From an uncultured Ruminococcus sp. (GTDB lineage Bacteria; Bacillota; Clostridia; Oscillospirales; Ruminococcaceae), in contig CAMBJF010000004.1 of NCBI GenBank assembly GCA_945867875.1, positions 1 to 29,498 of the forward strand: a stretch of DNA of 29,498 nt, in the 5' to 3' direction. The notes beneath the pieces are model-generated. The model worked only from the letters and a program-made list of their open reading frames with translations, did not search any database and was not told where the DNA came from. A program made the translations under genes and the position numbers. Numbering within the stretch: the stretch's first letter is position 1; each line of letters begins with the position of its first letter. Below are positions 23,578-29,498 of this stretch, piece by piece.

Positions 23578-24885
23578 TCAGCTTCTTATTATTTTGTAAA
23601 CACAAGGTTTCTTTTCAGGCTCAGTGTCACTGAAACTAAAAAGCTCTCTGAAATTACGTTCAGCACTGTTAATATCACAGTCGGAAGAGGTCATAAGCGT
23701 TCCGAGGACATCTCCGACCTTAACATAATTTCCGACAGTCTTGTTAAAGACAATGCCCGCTGTAGGGTCGATATCTCCGCCCTTGACCTTTCTTCCCGCA
23801 CCGAGGCCGAGGGAGATAAGCCCCGTTTTTTCGCAGCATATTTTTGTGATATAGCCCTCTTTGTCTGAAACTACCTGTCTTGTTTGCCTTGGAACTCCGA
23901 GGAGGGAATAATCGTGAAGTGCTTTCACATCTCCACCCTGAAGAGTGACCATTTTTTCAAGCGCCGCAAGAGCCTTGCCCGATGATAATGCATCTTCCGC
24001 AAGCTTTCGACATTCGGTTTCATTGCCTTTTCCTGCTGTGCAGAGCATTTCCGATGCAATTGTAACGGATATTTCGTAAAGGTCATCGGGGCACTTGCCT
24101 TTCAGCGCTGCTATTGCCTCGATCACCTCAACGGAATTTCCCACAGCCATTCCAAGGGGCTTGTCCATATCGGTGAGTACAGCCGTGCACTTTCTTCCGG
24201 AAAGACTTCCTACATTTATCATAGCTTCAGCAAGCTTCAGTGCATCGTCATAATTTTTCATAAATGCGCCGTCGCCCACCTTGACGTCAAGTACGATGCC
24301 GTCGGCGCCCGTTGCAAGCTTCTTACTCATAATGCTGGAGCATATGAGGGGAATGCTGTCAACAGTGGCGGTGGCGTTTCTTAGAGCATATATTTTCTTG
24401 TCCGCAGGCACAAGTGAGCCTGTCTGACCCGATACCGCAAAGCCTGCTTCACGGGTAACTGATATAAATTCATCGTGGGAAAGGGAAGTCCTGAGCCCGG
24501 GGATAGCTTCAAGTTTGTCAATTGTTCCTCCAGTGTGACCCAGACCTCTGCCCGACATTTTCGGAACATAAACACCGCAGGCTGCACATATGGGTGCAGC
24601 GATAAGCGTGGTTTTGTCGCCGATACCGCCTGTGCTGTGCTTGTCGATGCATACGCCGCCAAGCTCTTTTGATGGGAAATAGGTGTCACCCGAATTTTCC
24701 ATTGCAAAGGTCAGTGCGGCGGTCTCCTCGGAGGTCATATCATTAAAGCAGATCGCCATAAGGAGTGCGGACATCTGATAATCGAGGATATCCCCCTTAA
24801 CATATCCGTCCGTCACCCACTCGATTTCCTCTTTGGAAAGCTCGTATCCACGGCGTTTTTTCATTATAATGTCATAGGCAGTCAT
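23578..24885 (-). CDS. pdp: Pyrimidine-nucleoside phosphorylase
   Basis: A 435-residue enzyme that splits uridine, thymidine or deoxyuridine with phosphate into base and (deoxy)ribose-1-phosphate. It has KHSTGGIGD (82-90) for phosphate and nucleoside binding, and SGRGLGHTGGTIDKLE (111-126), the thymidine/pyrimidine phosphorylase signature. Length matches Bacillus Pdp. The ATG at 24885 has AAAGGGAG upstream, 19 bases behind the SpoIID-domain gene. Thymidine phosphorylase (deoA) is the alternative name; sequence by eye favours the broad-specificity Gram-positive type. Confidence 0.95.
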   Translation of the reverse strand: MTAYDIIMKKRRGYELSKEEIEWVTDGYVKGDILDYQMSALLMAICFNDMTSEETAALTFAMENSGDTYFPSKELGGVCIDKHSTGGIGDKTTLIAAPICAACGVYVPKMSGRGLGHTGGTIDKLEAIPGLRTSLSHDEFISVTREAGFAVSGQTGSLVPADKKIYALRNATATVDSIPLICSSIMSKKLATGADGIVLDVKVGDGAFMKNYDDALKLAEAMINVGSLSGRKCTAVLTDMDKPLGMAVGNSVEVIEAIAALKGKCPDDLYEISVTIASEMLCTAGKGNETECRKLAEDALSSGKALAALEKMVTLQGGDVKALHDYSLLGVPRQTRQVVSDKEGYITKICCEKTGLISLGLGAGRKVKGGDIDPTAGIVFNKTVGNYVKVGDVLGTLMTSSDCDINSAERNFRELFSFSDTEPEKKPCVYKIIRS

Positions 24886-24904
24886 AGCACAGCTCCCTTT
24901 CGGC

Positions 24905-26476
24905 TCAGCTTACTGTAATTCCCGGGAAATAATACTGGAGTATCTGATCGTATGTATAGCCCTGCTTTGCAAGGATATTGGCACCATTCTGGCTCATTCC
25001 AACGCCATGGCCGTAGCCGTATGTAACGAATGTAAATTCGCCATCAGCGTAGCTAACGTCAAAGCACCAGCTCTTGATGCCGTATTTAAGGATATTTTCA
25101 CGAATCTTTCTTCCTGAAACGGACACCTGACCGTCAACGCTCACGCTGCTTACATAGTTTCCGTCAATCCTTCCTGTGACCGTGAGCCAGTTTGCAGGGT
25201 TATCGGAAAGTGTGATGCCAAGGTAGCTTTCAAGAGCATTTTTTATGTAGCTTTCGGAGAATGTTGTTATAACGCCGTAGTTGGGGTCAGATGCCACATC
25301 AAATGGCGTTGCAACGCTTGTAAGATATGGAACAGGATTTCCGCCCCATACATTTTCTGCGGAAGCTGTTGTTCCTGCGGAAGAAGCTGTGTAAACGGTC
25401 TGAGCAACAGCACCGTTATAGTAGCAGCATTTTCCGAATACAGAGTCAACAGCCGCTCTTACCTCTGCGGGTACTTCGTGCTTTACGAGCACAGAGGGAA
25501 CAAGTCCGTTTACATTGTGATACTTAACGTAGGAATATGCCGCAACAGCCTGAGCCTTGAGAGCTTCGGGGCTGAATGAGGGGGACATTTCCGTGGAAAC
25601 TATCATACAAACAAGGTCGTATGCGCTTATTTCCTGAACGCTGCCGTCAAATCTTGCAGTCACCATTTCGGTTCCGTCAATGCCAACAGTTGTAAGCTCT
25701 GTTTCGGAAGAAACGGCTTCTGTAAATGTTGGAACGGTCTCGAAGAAAGTTCCGCTTGATGTGATAGTGTCTGCATCGGAGGGATAATAGCTGCTCCAAA
25801 AATCAACAGTTGTAGTTGGTGCAGAAGTTGCCTGAGTGTCATACGCTGACTGCATTTCGTTCAGCTTCTGCTGGATAGCAGCCTGAGACTGCTGTTTGTC
25901 AAGCTCTGAAAGAAGATCGGGCTGAGGAGCATTTTCATCTGCAAATGCATCATTGTTATCTACAACAGCCTCGCTGAGATTGTTTTCGGAAACGATGATA
26001 TCGTCGGTGTCCTCAGGAACATTGTCAAATTCGGCATCATTCTGAGCACTATCCGCATCAGCGCCTGCACTTTCCGTAGCCGTGCTGTCCTCTGCGGAAG
26101 CAGGTACGGCAGTCGTTATCTCAGAAGCGGTATAGAGCGGTGTTGCGGTGTATGCATCAGTTTCAGCATCGTCTCTGTTTGCCTGATAATTGGGATTGTT
26201 CGCAATGTGGCTTCTTACCCTCTCATCATCAGAATTATCGGGAAGATACGCACTGTTTTTATTGTTCCTCAAAACGCCAAAGATATTCATGGGAACTTCC
26301 GCTTTCAGTGTTGAAGCTTCGGTTTCCTGCTCGGAAGTCTCGGTTGCAGTGTTGTAGTAATACTCCTTTGATATCTCAGCGTCATTTACGTCATCGACCA
26401 TACAGAACGCAAACGTATAGAATGCGCCGATGGTGCACAGGGCGGCAATGCCGTTGAGAACAGCTCTCAGTTTCAT
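24905..26476 (-). CDS. SpoIID/LytB domain protein with long disordered extracellular region
   Basis: A 523-residue exported protein. A signal or anchor helix (about 8-26) is followed by some 240 residues of acidic, Ser/Thr/Ala-rich, probably disordered sequence. The SpoIID/LytB domain (about 270-523) has E296 in IVSTEMSPSFSPEALKAQAVAA, YTASSAGTT (362-370) and YGYGHGVGMSQNGA (486-499). SpoIID is a lytic transglycosylase acting on denuded peptidoglycan in sporulation. The long linker suggests a vegetative wall enzyme or amidase activator rather than true SpoIID. GAAAGGATAATACT precedes the ATG. It lies 75 bases after a sortase gene. Confidence 0.9.
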   Translation of the reverse strand: MKLRAVLNGIAALCTIGAFYTFAFCMVDDVNDAEISKEYYYNTATETSEQETEASTLKAEVPMNIFGVLRNNKNSAYLPDNSDDERVRSHIANNPNYQANRDDAETDAYTATPLYTASEITTAVPASAEDSTATESAGADADSAQNDAEFDNVPEDTDDIIVSENNLSEAVVDNNDAFADENAPQPDLLSELDKQQSQAAIQQKLNEMQSAYDTQATSAPTTTVDFWSSYYPSDADTITSSGTFFETVPTFTEAVSSETELTTVGIDGTEMVTARFDGSVQEISAYDLVCMIVSTEMSPSFSPEALKAQAVAAYSYVKYHNVNGLVPSVLVKHEVPAEVRAAVDSVFGKCCYYNGAVAQTVYTASSAGTTASAENVWGGNPVPYLTSVATPFDVASDPNYGVITTFSESYIKNALESYLGITLSDNPANWLTVTGRIDGNYVSSVSVDGQVSVSGRKIRENILKYGIKSWCFDVSYADGEFTFVTYGYGHGVGMSQNGANILAKQGYTYDQILQYYFPGITVS

Positions 26477-26551
26477 AGTATTATCCTTTCTCGTATGTTT
26501 TTCTCTCTTTTTTTTAGGATCAAGTGCAGATATCCTTTGAGCGAATCAATA

Positions 26552-27589
26552 TCACTCGTCTATATATGTACCGCCGTTATATTTATAGTAGATGGCGGGC
26601 CATTTCGGGTTGGGGTTCTTGCTGAACTTTGTTGTGTCGATGCTGTCAGCAGTTTCACCGTCTCTCAGCTTTCTTGCTACGAGAATGTGACGGGAATCGT
26701 CCCATTCGGTGGAGCAGGTGGAAAGCGTGAGATAGTCATCGTCTTCATTGCAGTCAACACCTGTGATGATGGTGCTGCGCTTGGTGATCTCGTCCATAAA
26801 TTTCGCATATGGATAGTCGTCATTGAAGTCGATGTAGTTTTGATAATCGAAAAGAGGTCTGTTGTCATCGTGCTCGGGCTTTGTATTTATAACAAATGAG
26901 GAGATGATAACATAAATGTCCTCGGAGTAGTTTGTGTTGAAGTAGATAAACGGATTTTTGAGCCAGTATGCGGGGTCCCAGCGGTAGTAGTCCAGATTTC
27001 CGAACATTGTGCCGTCTTTCTGATTGTGGGCATAAAGGATAATGTTATCCGAACGCTCATAATCGGTGGCAACATTTCGGTAATCGGTAAAGCAAGTTCC
27101 GCACTGTCTCTGATTGTCGTAGAAGTTGTGGTTAAGATAATATTCGTTATCTGTGCCCTTGACAACGGGCTCGTCAACACAGTTGGGGATACGTACATAT
27201 CCGATAGTGTTGGGATTAATGGCAAGCAGCTCCTGTGCAGCAGGAAGTATGGGCAGGGGAATGCGCTCCTCGGGAGTTGTCTCTGCATTATCGACGGGCT
27301 GTGTCTCAGCAGGAAGTTCATTTGAAATGACTGACTGCTGTGCCTTTTGATAGATGACTTTCAGAGTATTGTGATTCTGCTTTGCCTCGTACATCTGGTA
27401 AAAATAGTTTCCGAGAATTATTGCACAGACAATAAGCACAACTATTGATAAAAGCACAATAAGCTTGCTTATGACTTCCGAGGAGCTGTCACCCTTCTGA
27501 GGGAAAAAAGATTCCTTAAAGCTTTTCTTGACTTTATTTTTTTTGTACCTTCTGGGGGCAGAGCCTCTTGCTTCATCGCTCATTGACAT
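26552..27589 (-). CDS. srtB: Class B sortase (second of a tandem pair)
   Basis: A 345-residue membrane-anchored transpeptidase. A basic cytoplasmic N-terminus carries KGDSSSEVISK (32-42), followed by one membrane helix (about 42-64), a spacer, and the sortase B domain (about 115-310). Catalytic residues are His188 in YAHNQKDGTMFG, Cys292 in LSTCSTEWDDSR and Arg300. Sortase B enzymes attach or polymerise surface proteins; no substrate with a recognisable sorting motif lies in the window. The ATG at 27589 follows AAGAGG; ATG 27583 is also possible. It lies 46 bases after the first sortase gene. Confidence 0.95.
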   Translation of the reverse strand: MSMSDEARGSAPRRYKKNKVKKSFKESFFPQKGDSSSEVISKLIVLLSIVVLIVCAIILGNYFYQMYEAKQNHNTLKVIYQKAQQSVISNELPAETQPVDNAETTPEERIPLPILPAAQELLAINPNTIGYVRIPNCVDEPVVKGTDNEYYLNHNFYDNQRQCGTCFTDYRNVATDYERSDNIILYAHNQKDGTMFGNLDYYRWDPAYWLKNPFIYFNTNYSEDIYVIISSFVINTKPEHDDNRPLFDYQNYIDFNDDYPYAKFMDEITKRSTIITGVDCNEDDDYLTLSTCSTEWDDSRHILVARKLRDGETADSIDTTKFSKNPNPKWPAIYYKYNGGTYIDE

Positions 27590-27635
27590 ATGAAATAACC
27601 TCTTAAAATTATTTTTATTTGCCGCACCCTGTTAT

Positions 27636-29453
27636 TTATGTGTTTGCCATAGCAGTTGTCTGCTCGGTAACAGGGGCAGTAGTCCCGTTCACAGCAGATG
27701 CAGCGGAAGAAGCTGCCGTAGTATCACCGTCAGAGCTGTCGGGAACGGCAGTCTCCTCGGGAGCTGTTGTGGGGTCTGTATAGCAGGCGGCCTTGGTTCC
27801 GTTTTCATATATCGGAGCAAAGCCGAGCCTTGATCTCTCTTCGTGGTCTATTTTGAGAGTTCTCGGTGTAGTTGTCGCTTCTGTTGTGGTTTCGGAAGTG
27901 GTGGTTTCGGTCGTTGTAACGGTTGTGGTAACTGTAGTGGTCGTAGTAGTTTCCAAAACGGTCGTTGTCTCAGAAGTTGTGGTTGTTGGTGATGTTCTGC
28001 TGAGAATAGCGTCCCAGTCTATCTGCTTTGCATTTGGGTTGAGCCTTGCAGTGGAAAAGTCGATAGCGGAAACATCTTCGCCCTCACGGACTTTTCTCGC
28101 CATAACAACAAATCTCGAATCCGAGTATTCGTTGCTGCAGGTTGAAAGAACAAGGAGCTTGTCCCCGAAAACAACGTCAACAGGAGGAATTATTTGATTG
28201 CGTTCATTTACCTGACCCATATACCAGTTGAATGTGCTTTCATTGCTCAGTGTTTCGATGTAATCGTGATAATGGAAGACTTCTCCCTTGGAATCCTGCT
28301 TTTCATAAACGTTGGTCACGAAATACCCGAAAATGATGTAGTCACCGATGCCATATTCGGTATTGAATACGACCATAGGATTTTTTTTGTAAAAATCAAC
28401 GTTGTTTTTGTAGAATTTCAGATTTCCGAACATCGTGCCGTCTTCCTGATTGTGACCGTAAAGAACGATGTTGGGAGATGTGTAATCTTCACTTATGGTG
28501 CAGCGGTAATCCATAAAAATGGAGCCTGCTTTGTTCTTCCTGTCATTGTATGTATGGGTGAGATAATAAACATTATCCGTGCCCTGAACAACAGGAAGTC
28601 TGATATCGCAGCCGTCAAGCTCAATAAAGCCCTTAACGTTGTCGGAAAGCTCAATAAAGCTGTCCATAACGCTTTCATTGTGCTCGATACGCTCTTCGGT
28701 GGTGGGAGGAACGGTGACTATTTCGCCGTTTTCATTTATTTCAGTGGCAACAGTAGTTGTCACCATTTCGGCAATACTCTCGGATTCCTCCTGCATTTCC
28801 TCAGACTGGATAAGAGTGCTTATAAGCATAATTCCCGCAGCAATAAAAACGCCTGTGGAAGCGATGAAAACAATCTTTCTGATAATTTCGGGAGCACTGT
28901 CGCCCTTCCAGGGGATAATCCCCTGAATGAACGGCCTTTTTTTAGGAGCTTCTGTGCTTTCAGCAGTTTCATCGGAAGCGCTCTCCGGTTCGGAAACGAC
29001 TTCCTCGGCTTCGGAAGTTTTATCTTCCTCATTTTTATCATCAGCAATATTGCTGTCTGCTTCAAAGTTTTCCTCGGATTCACTGTCGGAGTGTTCTTCT
29101 TCAGCAGGGGAATCATCTGCCGATTTCTCGGGAGCTTCTGTCTTTTCAGCAGTTGTTCCCATATCTGTTCCCGTAGCGTTGATGCCCGCTTCTTCATCGA
29201 ATATCACTATCATTCCGTCCTCATCGGTAACAGGTTCAGTGATAGTCGGCTTCTGCTCCTCGGGCTTGACAGCTTCATCATCAGTATTTTCTGTGTTTTC
29301 CTCAGGAAAGCTTATATTTTCTTCCTTCCCGTCGGAAATATCCTCGGGAGGCTTGTCAATGGTGCTTTCAAATCCGCTGCCGAATGCAGTGGCATCATCG
29401 AAAAATTTTGAGAAATCTCTGATATCCTTTGGGGGATCATCGGTATTTATAGT
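27636..29453 (-). CDS. srtB: Class B sortase with acidic N-terminal domain and Thr-rich C-terminal tail (5'-truncated at contig end)
   Basis: 605 codons of a gene whose start lies beyond the contig; the real reading frame begins with TINTDDPPK at 29453. Numbering from there: about 170 acidic, Ser/Glu-rich cytoplasmic residues; KGDSAPEIIRK (183-193) ahead of the membrane helix (about 194-215); a spacer; and the sortase B domain with His334 in LYGHNQEDGTMFG, Cys439 in LSTCSNEYSDSR and Arg447. Then comes a Thr-rich stretch (about 487-529) and a Ser/Thr/Ala-rich end of some 75 residues. The tail after the catalytic domain is unusual for SrtB. An apparent GTG start at 29468 (MYKRQ) comes from adapter sequence. 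Confidence 0.9.
   Translation of the reverse strand, partial: TINTDDPPKDIRDFSKFFDDATAFGSGFESTIDKPPEDISDGKEENISFPEENTENTDDEAVKPEEQKPTITEPVTDEDGMIVIFDEEAGINATGTDMGTTAEKTEAPEKSADDSPAEEEHSDSESEENFEADSNIADDKNEEDKTSEAEEVVSEPESASDETAESTEAPKKRPFIQGIIPWKGDSAPEIIRKIVFIASTGVFIAAGIMLISTLIQSEEMQEESESIAEMVTTTVATEINENGEIVTVPPTTEERIEHNESVMDSFIELSDNVKGFIELDGCDIRLPVVQGTDNVYYLTHTYNDRKNKAGSIFMDYRCTISEDYTSPNIVLYGHNQEDGTMFGNLKFYKNNVDFYKKNPMVVFNTEYGIGDYIIFGYFVTNVYEKQDSKGEVFHYHDYIETLSNESTFNWYMGQVNERNQIIPPVDVVFGDKLLVLSTCSNEYSDSRFVVMARKVREGEDVSAIDFSTARLNPNAKQIDWDAILSRTSPTTTTSETTTVLETTTTTTVTTTVTTTETTTSETTTEATTTPRTLKIDHEERSRLGFAPIYENGTKAACYTDPTTAPEETAVPDSSDGDTTAASSAASAVNGTTAPVTEQTTAMANT
27867..27995 (-). repeat. Thr-rich low-complexity coding repeat in the first sortase
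   Basis: About 43 codons, mostly Thr with scattered Ser, Glu and Val (runs such as TTTTTTVTTTVTTTETTT). The codons are mixed ACA, ACG, ACT and ACC, so it is a protein-level repeat rather than a simple DNA repeat. It probably forms an extended, possibly glycosylated or wall-spanning linker. Confidence 0.85.
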
Positions 29454-29498
29454 CTGTCTCTTATACACATCTCCGAGCCCACGAGACGCTACGCTATC
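29454..29498. other. Illumina Nextera adapter read-through (non-genomic)
   Basis: 29454-29472 is CTGTCTCTTATACACATCT, the Tn5 mosaic end used in Nextera libraries. 29473-29487 is CCGAGCCCACGAGAC, the read-2 side adapter. 29488-29495 is GCTACGCT, which fits an 8-base i7 index. ATC at 29496-29498 begins the P7 flow-cell sequence. The segment should be trimmed; the genome ends at 29453. Confidence 0.98.

Noticed and set aside
26477..26551. Terminator between the second sortase and the SpoIID-domain gene
   Set aside because: A 5-6 bp AGGAT/ATCCT pairing exists, but on the transcribed strand it is followed by A residues, not T.
27867..27995. Possible CRISPR or DNA tandem repeat
   Set aside because: There is no constant repeat or spacer; it is an in-frame Thr-rich coding stretch with varied codons.
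28194..29411. 405-codon open frame on the plus strand opposite the first sortase
   Set aside because: The opposite strand has full sortase motifs; this frame is Phe/Ile-rich with no recognisable domain and no start context.

Overview
The window looks like part of a chromosomal contig from a gut or rumen Clostridia-type Firmicute, most like Ruminococcus or a relative in Oscillospiraceae/Ruminococcaceae. This is inferred from protein flavour, not from a marker gene: a six-gene Rnf complex, AAAGGA-type ribosome binding sites, class B sortases with Thr-rich tails, a BspA-like leucine-rich repeat protein, and a MoxR/DUF58/transglutaminase operon. No rRNA, tRNA, IS element, prophage or CRISPR array was seen.

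Layout. (1) 46-4987, + strand: rnfCDGEAB, a membrane ferredoxin:NAD+ oxidoreductase coupled to ion pumping, closed by a strong terminator at 5005-5038. (2) 5102-6713, + strand: an ECF sigma factor overlapping a DUF4179-like single-pass membrane protein, its probable anti-sigma or sensor partner. (3) 12141-6755, - strand: metY, a cysK-like gene, a PflX-like radical SAM gene and tex, a tightly packed transcription unit that meets unit 2 at a shared bidirectional terminator. (4) 12368-19724, + strand: a DUF protein, a BspA-like LRR surface protein, a MoxR ATPase, a DUF58 protein, a membrane transglutaminase and an SDR oxidoreductase, with overlapping or close-set genes and a terminator at 19731-19779. 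(5) 19981-21867, + strand: a long coiled-coil protein under a perfect consensus sigma-A promoter; its C-terminus looks like the GrpE beta-wing. (6) 29453-21931, - strand: two class B sortases, a SpoIID/LytB-domain protein, pyrimidine-nucleoside phosphorylase, a CPBP-family membrane protease and a MazF toxin with no antitoxin beside it.

The last 45 bases (29454-29498) are not genomic. They are an Illumina Nextera transposon mosaic end, the adapter and an 8-base index. The real sequence ends at 29453, inside the first sortase gene, which is therefore 5'-truncated. An apparent GTG start there (protein beginning MYKRQ) is an artefact.

Taken together, the window joins an energy-conserving redox complex, sulfur amino-acid synthesis and a large cell-envelope theme (ECF/anti-sigma, LRR-transglutaminase operon, sortases, SpoIID domain). 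The most interesting candidates are the coiled-coil/GrpE-wing protein, the LRR-MoxR-DUF58-transglutaminase operon, and a juxtamembrane motif shared by the two sortases. No wholly new system can be demonstrated from sequence alone.
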